From NCBI GenBank assembly GCA_023390675.1, contig JAEWCK010000381.1, forward strand, positions 1 to 11,121: DNA of 11,121 nucleotides, read 5' to 3'. This document shows, one piece after another, positions 1 to 6,688 of this stretch. This DNA comes from Pseudomonadota bacterium. Lineage in GTDB: Bacteria; Pseudomonadota; Alphaproteobacteria; Sphingomonadales; Sphingomonadaceae. The notes under the pieces were generated by a model. That model worked only from the letters and a program-made list of their open reading frames with translations, made no database searches and was not told where the DNA came from. Numbering within the stretch: position 1 is the first letter of the stretch; every line of letters begins with the position of its first letter. The translations under genes and the position numbers were made by a program.

Positions 1-1
1 C

Positions 2-382
2 GCCCAGCCCGCGGCTCCCGCCGAGCCGCGCCCGGCGCCCGATGGCCCGGTGCTGCGCTCGGTCGGCCCCGGCGGCTTCGTTCGCCAGAACCCCGGCGAA
101 CAGGCTCCGCCGATCGCTCCCGCGCCGCCGCGCCGACTCGTCCCCGCCAAGCCCTCTGAGGCGATCGCGGGCAAGACCAGCCTGCTCGATCTCAACGACA
201 AGATCTGCAAATGGCCGCTCGGCCATCCGGGCGAGCCCGACTTCCATTTCTGCGGCGACAAGGTGAACCCGGGCTTCCCCTATTGCGTCGAGCATTGCGG
301 CCACGCCTATCAGGCGCAGCTGCCGCGCCGCGACCGTCGTCCCCCGCCCCCGCTGCCCTTCGGCGGCCCACGGGTGCGCTAG
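2..382 (+). CDS. gcrA: GcrA-family cell cycle regulator, C-terminal part (5' end outside window)
   Basis: The reading frame is open from the left edge and ends at TAG 380-382, giving the last 126 residues. The first ~70 are Pro/Ala-rich linker. The end carries the conserved GcrA block: LLDLNDKICKWPLG, then HFCG, then YCVEHCGHAY, with regularly spaced Cys/His, and a basic Pro-rich tail. In Caulobacter, GcrA is a sigma70-associated transcription factor that acts at promoters methylated by CcrM at GANTC and controls cell-cycle genes; the DNA-binding N-terminal domain lies outside this window. Family assignment is by motif recognition. The gene ends tail-to-tail with the GGDEF/EAL gene: the two TAG stops share the palindrome CTAG (379-382), leaving no room for a separate terminator. 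In-frame start codons in the window, such as ATG 50, are internal to the open frame and unlikely to be the true start. Confidence 0.9.
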   Translation, partial: AQPAAPAEPRPAPDGPVLRSVGPGGFVRQNPGEQAPPIAPAPPRRLVPAKPSEAIAGKTSLLDLNDKICKWPLGHPGEPDFHFCGDKVNPGFPYCVEHCGHAYQAQLPRRDRRPPPPLPFGGPRVR

Positions 383-1950
383 GCGCGCGTCGATGCGCGT
401 GACGCGGGTCCGCTGCGCGCCAGCATCCCGGCCTCGCGCGCGTTGACCGGACGGGCATAGCCCGCGCTCTGCGCCTCGTCGAAGCCCGAGCCGAGCAGCG
501 CCGCTTCCTGCTCGGGCCGCGCCGCACCTTCGGCCGCGATCGTCAGCCCCAGCCCTTGGCCCAGCCCCGCGAGGGCGCGGACGATGCTTTCGCCTTCGCC
601 GCCCCCGCCAGCCGCCTCGACGAAGCTCCGGTCGATCTTGACCTTGTCGAGCGTGAGCGTGCGCAGATGATAGAGCGTCGAATAGCCCGTGCCGAAATTG
701 TCTAGCGCGATGCGTACGCCTGCGGCGCGCAACTCGCCCAGTAGCGGGCGCGCATCGTCCATATTGGCGACAAGCGCGCTTTCGGTGATCTCGACCTCCA
801 GCCGGCGCGGGTCGAGCCCGGCCTCGCTGAGGATGCGCACGATCCGCGCGGCGAGGAGGCGATCCTTGATCTGGCCCGGATAGAGATCGACCGAGAGCGA
901 GACGTGCGGAGGCCAATCGCATGCCGCAGCGCAGCCCTGGCGCAGCAGCCGTTCGGCGAGCGCGTGGATCAGCCCGGTCTCCTCGGCGATCGCAAGGAAG
1001 CGCTCGGGCGGCACCTCGCCCCAGCGCGGCTCGACTTCGAACCCGGTCACTTCGTGCGTGTGCAGGTTGATCGTCGGGCGGAACGCCGCTTCGACTTCGC
1101 CCGCATCGATCGCCACGCGCAGCGCCGCCTCCATCGCGGCGCGATCCTGTACGCGCGCGTCCATTTCCTCCTCGAAGAAGCGCAGCGCCGAGCGCCGCTC
1201 GGCCTTGGCGCGGTAAAGCGCCACGTCGGCCTTGCGCAGCGCCTCGTCGGGGGTGGCCGCATCCGCCGGCACCAGCGCGATGCCCACGCCGGCCCCGACG
1301 CGGTGGATCGCGCCCGCCGCCTCGATCGGCGGATCGATCGCTTCGATCACGCGGAGCGCGACGTTGGTCGCTCCTTCGGGCCCGGAGAGATGCGTCGCCA
1401 GCACCGCGAACTCGTCGCCGCCGAAGCGCGCGACGAGGTCGCCCTCGCGCATCGCGCCGAGCAGCCGCCGCGCGACTTCGATGAGCACTTCGTCGCCCAC
1501 ATTATGCCCGTGCAGGTCGTTGATCGCCTTGAAGCCGTTGAGATCGAGCAGGAACACGCCGTGCGCCGCCCCGGCGCGCGGCGGCGAATCGACTGCGATC
1601 CTGAGCGCGTCGTCGAACTGGCGGCGGTTAGGCAGGCCGGTGAGCGCATCCTGATATGCCATTTCGCGGATGCGCCGCTCGGCGGCGACGCGGCGCGCCA
1701 TCTCGTGCCGCTGCGCGCGATAGTGGCGCCAGCCGACGAGCAGCAGTCCGAGCCCCAGCGCCAGGCCCGCAAGCAGCGCCTCGTCGAGCTCGATTACCGC
1801 CTGATGCTCGCTGATCCCGTTCTCGTTCTCGAACAGGTCGATTGCCCAGCCGCCGTAGAGCAGCAGGACGAGCCCGAGAACGAGCAAGGCGATGTCGCGG
1901 ATGGTGAAGCGGTGGCGAATGACGAAGCTCCGGATCGATTCCCAGTCCAT
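379..1950 (-). CDS. Membrane-anchored GGDEF/EAL protein with degenerate EAL domain
   Basis: 523 aa. Start chosen at ATG 1950 (MDWESIRSF), preceded by AGAGG four bases upstream; a longer frame to 2118 would run into parE. Two hydrophobic helices (about 20-36 and 58-74) flank a short acidic loop, followed by a GGDEF domain (about 95-260) and an EAL domain (about 275-510). The cyclase half looks active: DALTGLPNR at 101-109, GGDEF at 177-181 and an RxxD I-site at 168-171, five residues before GGDEF, predicting product inhibition. The phosphodiesterase half is altered: EAL reads EVE (305-307), DDFG reads DNFG (417-420), and the EGVE motif reads EGAA (474-477), while E387/E390 and K438 remain. The inference is a membrane diguanylate cyclase whose EAL domain may sense or bind c-di-GMP rather than cleave it. 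It is divergent from parE and convergent with gcrA. Confidence 0.92.
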   Translation of the reverse strand: MDWESIRSFVIRHRFTIRDIALLVLGLVLLLYGGWAIDLFENENGISEHQAVIELDEALLAGLALGLGLLLVGWRHYRAQRHEMARRVAAERRIREMAYQDALTGLPNRRQFDDALRIAVDSPPRAGAAHGVFLLDLNGFKAINDLHGHNVGDEVLIEVARRLLGAMREGDLVARFGGDEFAVLATHLSGPEGATNVALRVIEAIDPPIEAAGAIHRVGAGVGIALVPADAATPDEALRKADVALYRAKAERRSALRFFEEEMDARVQDRAAMEAALRVAIDAGEVEAAFRPTINLHTHEVTGFEVEPRWGEVPPERFLAIAEETGLIHALAERLLRQGCAAACDWPPHVSLSVDLYPGQIKDRLLAARIVRILSEAGLDPRRLEVEITESALVANMDDARPLLGELRAAGVRIALDNFGTGYSTLYHLRTLTLDKVKIDRSFVEAAGGGGEGESIVRALAGLGQGLGLTIAAEGAARPEQEAALLGSGFDEAQSAGYARPVNAREAGMLARSGPASRASTRA

Positions 1951-1993
1951 AGGACCTCTGCTTCCCGCCCGGCTCGGTGATAGGCCGTGAAGA

Positions 1994-2024
1994 TTGACGG
2001 AGAGTAAGCGCGGCTGTGGATAAT
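1994..2024 (+). promoter_or_regulatory. Candidate distal promoter of parE
   Basis: TTGACG (1994-1999) and GATAAT (2019-2024) each match the sigma70 hexamers at 5 of 6 positions, but the spacer is 19 bp, slightly long. Transcription would start near 2031, giving a ~45-nt leader. The -10 overlaps a perfect DnaA box (2015-2023), so DnaA binding could occlude it or modulate it. Inferred by eye only. Confidence 0.4.
2015..2023 (-). promoter_or_regulatory. Perfect DnaA box between the GGDEF/EAL gene and parE
   Basis: TTATCCACA on the minus strand (TGTGGATAA on the plus) matches the strongest E. coli DnaA box exactly. Six of nine bases are A/T in a genome with few A/T, so chance occurrence in the 124-bp intergenic gap is unlikely. 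A single box does not make an origin; DnaA also acts as a transcription factor, in Caulobacter among others, so a role at the parE promoter is more plausible. Confidence 0.5.
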
Positions 2025-2037
2025 CGCGCCGATTGCC

Positions 2038-2066
2038 TTGCGCCGCCGACTCCCCGCCCCCTATAC
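2038..2066 (+). promoter_or_regulatory. Candidate proximal parE promoter containing a GANTC site
   Basis: TTGCGC (2038-2043), a 17-bp spacer, and CTATAC (2061-2066; TATACG in an alternative register). Transcription would begin about 2072-2075, at the parE ATG itself, giving a leaderless or nearly leaderless mRNA; consistent with this, there is no purine-rich Shine-Dalgarno before the ATG. GACTC at 2048-2052, inside the spacer, is a CcrM-type GANTC methylation site, the position class used by GcrA-dependent promoters in Caulobacter. The hexamers are weak individually. Confidence 0.4.
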
Positions 2067-2074
2067 GTTCCTGC

Positions 2075-4054
2075 ATGGCCGAAGACCTGTTTGCCGCGCC
2101 GGGCGTTCCTTCCGGCACTTATGACGCCTCCTCGATCGAAGTGCTGGAGGGGCTCGAGCCCGTCCGGCGGCGTCCCGGCATGTATATCGGCGGCACCGAC
2201 GAGCGCGCGCTCCACCATCTCGCCGCCGAAGTGCTCGACAATGCGATGGACGAGGCCGTCGCCGGCCATGCCAGCCGGATCGAGATCACGCTCGAGGCGG
2301 GCAACAGGCTGACGATCGTCGACAATGGCCGCGGCATGCCGGTCGATCCGCACCCGCGCTTCCCCGACAAGTCGGCGCTCGAAGTGATCCTCTCGATGCT
2401 CCATTCGGGGGGCAAGTTCAGCGGCAAGGCGTACAACACGAGCGGAGGCCTGCACGGCGTCGGCGTCAGCGTGGTCAATGCGCTGTCGGTCGACACCACC
2501 GTCGAAGTCGCGCGCGACCGGCAGCTCTATCGCCAGCGCTTCAGCCAGGGGCAGACGCTTGGGCCCCTCGAGCATCTCGGCGGCACGCCCAACCGGCGCG
2601 GCACCTCGGTCGCGTTCACCCCCGATCCCGAGATCTTCGGCGAGCAGCATTTCCGGCCCGCGCGGCTCTACAAGCTCGCGCGCTCCAAGGCCTATCTCTT
2701 CGCCGGCGTCGAGATCCGCTGGAAATGCGACCCTTCGCTGATCGCCGACGGCGAAATCCCCGAAGAGGCGGTGTTCCAGTTTCCCGGCGGCCTTGCCGAT
2801 CATCTGAAGGAGCAGCTCGGCACGCGCGAATGCGCCACCGCCGAATTCTTCTCGGGATCGCAGGACTTCCCCGACGAGCAGGGCCGCGTCGAATGGGCGG
2901 TGGCGTGGCCGCTGTGGAGCGACGGCTCGTACAGCTGGTATTGCAACACGATCCCCACTCCCGACGGCGGCAGCCATGAGCAGGGGCTGCGTCAGGCTCT
3001 GGTCCGCGGCATCCGCGCGTTCGGCGAGCTGGTCGGGCAGAAAAAGGCCAAGGACATCACCGCCGACGACATCATGGTCGGCTCCGAGCTGATGCTCAGC
3101 GTGTTCATCCGCGAGCCGCAATTCCAGTCGCAGACCAAGGACCGCCTCACCTCGCCCGAAGCCACCGGCCTGGTCGAGAAAGCGGTGCGCGACCATTTCG
3201 ACCATTTCCTCGCCGACCGGATGGACCGCGGCAAGGCGCTGCTCGGCTATGTCCTCGACCGGATGGACGAGCGCCTGCGCCGCAAGCAGGAACGCGAGGT
3301 CAAGCGCAAGACCGCGACTTCGGCGCGCAAGCTCCGCCTCCCCGGCAAGCTCACCGATTGCTCGGCCGACGATCCCGCAGGCACCGAGATCTTCATCGTC
3401 GAGGGCGATTCGGCGGGCGGCTCGGCCAAGCAGGCGCGCGACCGCAAGACGCAGGCGATCCTCCCGATCCGCGGCAAGATCCTCAACGTCGCCTCGGCGA
3501 CCAGCGCCAAGATCCTCGCCAATCAGGAAATCGCCGATCTGATCCAGGCTTTGGGCTGCGGCACGCGCAAGGACTGCGACCCGGCGAATCTGCGCTACGA
3601 ACGCATCATCATCATGACCGACGCGGACGTCGACGGCGCCCACATCGCTACGCTGCTGATGACCTTCTTCTTCCAGGAGATGCCCGATCTCGTCCGCCAG
3701 GGGCATCTCTACCTCGCCCAGCCGCCGCTCTATCGCCTGACCGTGGGCAGCAAGAGCCTCTACGCCCGCGACGACGCGCACCGCGCCGAGATCGAGGCGA
3801 ACGAGTTCAAGGGCAAGAAGGTCGAGGTCGCGCGCTTCAAGGGGCTGGGCGAGATGAACCCCAACCAGCTCAAGGAAACCACGATGGACCCCGCCACGCG
3901 CGGGCTTCTCCGCATCACGCTCCCGCAGGAATATGAAGAGCGCGCCGGCGTGAAAGATTTGGTCGACCGGCTGATGGGCAACAACCCCGCCCACCGTTTC
4001 GCCTTTATCCAGGAGAATGCCGCGCGGCTGGACGAGGAAGTCATCGACGCCTGA
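2075..4054 (+). CDS. parE: DNA topoisomerase IV subunit B
   Basis: 659 aa; ATPase subunit of topoisomerase IV, which with ParC decatenates and relaxes daughter chromosomes. The GHKL ATPase domain shows E52 and N56 in AEVLDNAMDEA, DNGRG at 83-87 and GGLHGVGVSVVNALS (124-138). The TOPRIM domain shows EGDSAGG (443-449), PIRGKILNV and DADVDG (516-521), followed by GEMNPNQLKETTMDP. It is ParE rather than GyrB because the TOPRIM region lacks a large insertion and has the ParE-type stretch GCGTRKDCDPANLRYER. The start is ATG 2075 (MAEDLF); an upstream in-frame TTG at 2033 would add 14 poorly conserved-looking residues and overlap the candidate promoter. No Shine-Dalgarno precedes either start. The gene is divergent from the GGDEF/EAL gene; the next gene, co-directional, starts 67 bp downstream, but has its own putative operator. 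Confidence 0.96.
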   Translation: MAEDLFAAPGVPSGTYDASSIEVLEGLEPVRRRPGMYIGGTDERALHHLAAEVLDNAMDEAVAGHASRIEITLEAGNRLTIVDNGRGMPVDPHPRFPDKSALEVILSMLHSGGKFSGKAYNTSGGLHGVGVSVVNALSVDTTVEVARDRQLYRQRFSQGQTLGPLEHLGGTPNRRGTSVAFTPDPEIFGEQHFRPARLYKLARSKAYLFAGVEIRWKCDPSLIADGEIPEEAVFQFPGGLADHLKEQLGTRECATAEFFSGSQDFPDEQGRVEWAVAWPLWSDGSYSWYCNTIPTPDGGSHEQGLRQALVRGIRAFGELVGQKKAKDITADDIMVGSELMLSVFIREPQFQSQTKDRLTSPEATGLVEKAVRDHFDHFLADRMDRGKALLGYVLDRMDERLRRKQEREVKRKTATSARKLRLPGKLTDCSADDPAGTEIFIVEGDSAGGSAKQARDRKTQAILPIRGKILNVASATSAKILANQEIADLIQALGCGTRKDCDPANLRYERIIIMTDADVDGAHIATLLMTFFFQEMPDLVRQGHLYLAQPPLYRLTVGSKSLYARDDAHRAEIEANEFKGKKVEVARFKGLGEMNPNQLKETTMDPATRGLLRITLPQEYEERAGVKDLVDRLMGNNPAHRFAFIQENAARLDEEVIDA

Positions 4055-4082
4055 CGATAAATGTTGATATCATAATTTATCG
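4055..4082. promoter_or_regulatory. 28-bp AT-rich dyad, candidate operator upstream of the serine hydrolase
   Basis: Arms CGATAAAT (4055-4062) and ATTTATCG (4075-4082) are exact inverted complements. The perfect palindrome TGATATCA (4065-4072) shares their centre, so 24 of 28 positions are symmetric; only the GT/TA pairs at 4063-4064 and 4073-4074 break symmetry. It begins on the base after the parE stop. It has no GC-rich stem or T run, so it does not look like a terminator. A homodimeric regulator site is the best reading; I do not recognise the regulator. Confidence 0.55.
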
Positions 4083-4092
4083 CGTGTAGACG
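4064..4092 (+). promoter_or_regulatory. Candidate promoter of the serine hydrolase, overlapping the dyad
   Basis: TTGATA (4064-4069; 5 of 6 to the -35 consensus), a 17-bp spacer, and TAGACG (4087-4092) directly after a TG. The start point would be near 4099, about 23 nt before the ATG, leaving space for the GAGAGG ribosome-binding site at 4111-4116. The -35 lies in the centre of the dyad, so a bound repressor would block polymerase. The -10 is weak. Confidence 0.35.
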
Positions 4093-4121
4093 CGGGCGCA
4101 TCACAGCCCTGAGAGGCCCCA

Positions 4122-5429
4122 ATGCGCCGCCTGCTAGCCGCCCTCGCCGCCCTGCTCCTCGCCGCTCCCGCCGCGGCGCAGACCACCCCGGCCGCGCCCG
4201 TCCAGCCCGATCCCGCCTTCACCGAACGCGCGAACCAGCTCGTCGCCGTGCTTCAGGGCAAGGCCGTCTATGCCGACTATTTCTCCACCGGCTTCCAGGC
4301 CGCGGTGCCCAAGGAGAAGTTCGACGCAGTCACTGCGCAGCTCGCCGCCAACGGCCCCGTCGAGCGGATCGACAGGATCGAGCAGATCACGCCCTGGTCC
4401 GCCACGCTCACCGTCCGCTATCGCGACGCACTGCTGACGATGCGCCTCGCGGTGGAGGAGGCGCCGCCGCACAAGGTCTCGGGCCTGCTCGTCACCAATG
4501 TCGCGCCGTTCAAGCAGAAGACGCTCGGCGAGATCACCACCGAGCTCAAGGGCCTCCACGGCGCCACCGGCTTCGCCTTCGCGCGGCTCGGCGAGGGCGC
4601 GCCCGAGCTCCTCGTCCAGCATAATGCCGACAAGCCCTTCGCGGTCGGCTCCGCCTTCAAGCTCGCGATTCTTGCCGAGCTCGTCCGCGTCACCAATGCC
4701 GGCGAGCGCGCATGGGACGACAAGATCGTCATGGACGGCACCCCGCTCCCCGGCGGCAATTACCGGATGGTCCCCAAGGGCGTCGGCGTGACGCTGCGCG
4801 ATCTCGCGACCAGCATGATCTCGATCAGCGACAACAGCGCCACCGATATCCTGCTCCGCACCCTCGGCCGCGAGAAGGTCGAGGCGATGCTCCCGGTGCT
4901 CGGCGTCCACCCCGATCCGCGCAACCGGCCCTATCTGCTGACGATGGAGATGTTCAAGCTGAAGGGGCTCGAAGGCGGCGCGGTCGGCAAGCACTATCTG
5001 GCGCTCGACGAGAAGGGCAAGCGCGCGATGCTCGCGGGCGAAGTCGCCGCGGCCGACGCCAACGGGCTGACGGGCCTGTTCCTCGACGGCAAGCCGCTGA
5101 TGATCGACACGCTCGAATGGTTCTACACGCCCGCCGATCTCGTCCGCACGATGGACTGGCTCCGCCGGAACACCGAGGGGCCGAAGGGCGCCGACGCGCG
5201 CGCGATCCTCTCGAAGAACCCCGGCGTGCCGCTCGACAAGGCGCAGTATAGCTGGATCGGCTTCAAGGGCGGCTCCGAGCCCGGCGTGCTCAACCTCACG
5301 CTGCTCCTCCAGGGCACCGACGGGCATTGGTACGTCGCCACCGCGAGCTGGAACGACTCCGCCGCCGGGGTCGACACGCAGCAGTTCGTCATGCTCGTCT
5401 CGGGGCTCGCCCGGACCGCGCACCCCTAG
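4122..5429 (+). CDS. Secreted class-A-beta-lactamase-like serine hydrolase
   Basis: 435 aa; ATG 4122 has GAGAGG five bases upstream. A signal peptide (MRRLLAALAA, hydrophobic core, AAAQ near residue 20) predicts export to the periplasm. Residues ~30-125 form a separate alpha/beta-looking domain, probably NTF2/steroid-isomerase-like. The C-terminal hydrolase domain carries the SxxK nucleophile motif SAFK (S177, K180), SDN (236-238) and KGG (K382) in place of KTG. Serine to SDN spacing (59) matches class A enzymes, but the gap to the KGG is about 40 longer, and no ExxLN omega-loop motif with the deacylating Glu is evident. The two-domain plan resembles the ORF12 protein of clavulanate clusters, which is not a functional beta-lactamase. 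An esterase or peptidoglycan-related role is therefore as likely as resistance. The stop overlaps the convergent membrane-protein gene in CTAG. Confidence 0.85.
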   Translation: MRRLLAALAALLLAAPAAAQTTPAAPVQPDPAFTERANQLVAVLQGKAVYADYFSTGFQAAVPKEKFDAVTAQLAANGPVERIDRIEQITPWSATLTVRYRDALLTMRLAVEEAPPHKVSGLLVTNVAPFKQKTLGEITTELKGLHGATGFAFARLGEGAPELLVQHNADKPFAVGSAFKLAILAELVRVTNAGERAWDDKIVMDGTPLPGGNYRMVPKGVGVTLRDLATSMISISDNSATDILLRTLGREKVEAMLPVLGVHPDPRNRPYLLTMEMFKLKGLEGGAVGKHYLALDEKGKRAMLAGEVAAADANGLTGLFLDGKPLMIDTLEWFYTPADLVRTMDWLRRNTEGPKGADARAILSKNPGVPLDKAQYSWIGFKGGSEPGVLNLTLLLQGTDGHWYVATASWNDSAAGVDTQQFVMLVSGLARTAHP

Positions 5430-5689
5430 ATCGCGCCGCGCATCCGCGCGCGATGATAGCGCGTGCGCCGCGCGATCCCCGCGCCCATCAGCGCGAAGGC
5501 GATCAGGATCACGCCCCAGGTGACGAGGTTGGGGATCGGCCGCCACCAGGCATTGGCGACGATAAGCCCCGCGCCCACCGCCGCGAGCGCCACGCCCGCG
5601 CGACGCAGCCCCTTCGACACGCCCATCAGCTCGCGGCGATAGGCCCTGCGCTCGGCCGGGTCGGCAAGGTTGGGGGGCGGCCTATTCAT
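5426..5689 (-). CDS. Small two-helix membrane protein, unknown function
   Basis: 87 aa from ATG 5689 (MNRPPPNLADPAERRAYRRE). That start overlaps the last 8 bp of the AIM24-family gene, a usual sign of translational coupling; a longer in-frame start at 5752 lies well inside the upstream gene and is unlikely. The N-terminal ~30 residues are charged with a PAERRAYRREL helix, followed by two hydrophobic segments (about 31-48 and 54-73) separated by a short WWRPIPN turn, and a strongly basic tail (RRTRYHRARMR), suggesting both ends face the cytoplasm. I do not recognise the family. Its pairing with the AIM24-family gene suggests shared expression, not necessarily shared function. The TAG stop overlaps that of the serine hydrolase in CTAG (5426-5429). 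Confidence 0.75.
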   Translation of the reverse strand: MNRPPPNLADPAERRAYRRELMGVSKGLRRAGVALAAVGAGLIVANAWWRPIPNLVTWGVILIAFALMGAGIARRTRYHRARMRGAI

Positions 5690-6515
5690 TGCCGCCGATA
5701 AAGTCGCCCAAGGGCCCCAGCACCGATCCCTGCCCGCGATTCTGCCCGCCATAGGGCATCGCCGCCGCCATCATCCGCCCGGCGAGCCGCGAGAAGGGCA
5801 GCGACTGGATCCAGACCTTGCCCGGGCCGGTCAGCCGCGCGAAGAACAGCCCCTCGCCCCCGAAGAACACGCTGCGCACCCCGCCCGCGGTCTCGAGGTC
5901 GAAGTCGACGCTCGGCGTGTAGGCGGCAAGGCAGCCGGTATCGACATGGAGCTGCTCGCCCGCGGCCAGCTCGCGCTCGACGACCATCCCGCCGAACTGG
6001 ACGAACACCCAGCCATCGCCTTCGAGCTTCTGCATGATGAAGCCCTCGCCGCCGAACAGCCCGGTCATGATCTTGCGCTGGAACTGGACGCCGATCGACA
6101 CGCCCTTCGCCGCGGCGAGGAAGGCGTCCTTCTGGCAGATCAGCGTGCCGCCGAGATCGGAGAGCTTGAGCGGCACGATCGCCCCCGGCACCGGCGCGGC
6201 GAAGGCGACGCGCGCCTTGCCCGATCCGTTGTGCGTGAAGACCGTGGTGAACAGGCTCTCGCCGGTCAGCAGCCTTTTGCCCGCGCCCAGCAGCGCGCCC
6301 ATGAAGCCGCCGCCCTGCCCGCCGCCGCCATCGCCGAACACCGTGGTCATGCCGACGCTGGCATCCTTCCAGACCAGCGCGCCGGCCTCGGCTACCGCGC
6401 TCTCGCCCGGATCGAGCTCGATCTCGACGAACTGGAGCTCCTGCCCCTTGATCTCGAAATCGATATCGTCGGCGATTCCGGCGCTGCGGCTGTGCTGCCA
6501 GGGGCTTTGCGGCAT
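5682..6515 (-). CDS. AIM24-family protein (TIGR00266-like)
   Basis: 277 aa from ATG 6515; GAGGAG lies ten bases upstream and a closer AGGA two bases upstream. Recognisable family features are an N-terminal beta-rich segment (FEIKGQELQFVEIELDPGES, AGALVWKDASVGMTT), a Gly-rich hinge at about 62-71 (GDGGGGQGGG), and repeated beta/Gly patterns such as GEGFIMQKLEGDG and GGEGLFFARLTGPGKVWIQS near the C terminus. The fold is the TRAP-like beta barrel named after yeast mitochondrial AIM24; the bacterial function is not established. No signal peptide or membrane helix is visible, so it is probably cytoplasmic. It is the first gene of a two-gene unit with the small membrane protein. Its leader directly follows repeat A, so the promoter must lie in the ~40 bp after the repeat, within it, or upstream of it. 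Confidence 0.88.
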   Translation of the reverse strand: MPQSPWQHSRSAGIADDIDFEIKGQELQFVEIELDPGESAVAEAGALVWKDASVGMTTVFGDGGGGQGGGFMGALLGAGKRLLTGESLFTTVFTHNGSGKARVAFAAPVPGAIVPLKLSDLGGTLICQKDAFLAAAKGVSIGVQFQRKIMTGLFGGEGFIMQKLEGDGWVFVQFGGMVVERELAAGEQLHVDTGCLAAYTPSVDFDLETAGGVRSVFFGGEGLFFARLTGPGKVWIQSLPFSRLAGRMMAAAMPYGGQNRGQGSVLGPLGDFIGGNE

Positions 6516-6556
6516 GATCCTGTGTCTCCTCGGTCGGACGAAGCAGGTCGTAACAC

Positions 6557-6686
6557 AATCCTCCCCCGGAGGGGGAGGTGGCGCGCGCAGCGCGACGGAG
6601 GGGTAGTTTCGGCAAGCGATGCCGCTTGGGGATAGCTACCCCTCCACCGCCTTCGGCGGTCCCCCTCCCCCTCCGGGGGGAGGATT
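6557..6686. repeat. Palindromic intergenic repeat, copy A (about 130 bp)
   Basis: The ends are inverted repeats: AATCCTCCCCC at 6557-6567 and its complement at 6676-6686, extended by GGAGGGGGAGG (6568-6578) pairing with 6664-6674, one base unpaired. Inside are GGAGGGGTAG (6597-6606) against CTACCCCTCC (6636-6645), CAAGCG-ATGC-CGCTTG (6613-6628), and side hairpins CGCGC-GCA-GCGCG (6582-6594) and CCGCC-TTC-GGCGG (6647-6659). The whole can fold into one branched cruciform. It fills the gap between the Zn-protease stop and the AIM24 leader, ending two bases from that stop codon. No transposase and no target duplication are visible; it is MITE- or REP-like. Copy B at 7835 has the same orientation. 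Confidence 0.85.
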
Positions 6687-6688
6687 CG

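Noticed and set aside
904..1980. 358-codon plus-strand frame opposite the GGDEF/EAL gene
   Set aside because: Mirror frame of a clearly coding strand; no motif, no ribosome-binding site, and composition dominated by Arg/Ala/Glu.
1951..2074. Chromosomal replication origin, suggested by the DnaA box
   Set aside because: Only one box, no AT-rich unwinding region and no further clustered boxes; better explained as a regulatory site.
1628..3994. 788-codon open frame antisense to parE and the GGDEF/EAL start region
   Set aside because: Composition is low-complexity Arg/Ala/Asp-type sequence typical of antisense frames in GC-rich DNA, and it spans two well-identified genes on different strands. 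No family motif.
4055..4082. Rho-independent terminator of parE
   Set aside because: The dyad is AT-rich with a weak stem and no following T run; concentric symmetry favours a protein-binding site.
4134..5546. 470-codon minus-strand frame opposite the serine hydrolase
   Set aside because: Antisense shadow of a gene with signal peptide and catalytic motifs; the antisense product has no recognisable domain.
6557..6686. Insertion sequence remnant or CRISPR repeats
   Set aside because: No transposase fragment, no target-site duplication in the flanks and no regularly spaced direct repeats; structure fits a REP/MITE-like intergenic element.
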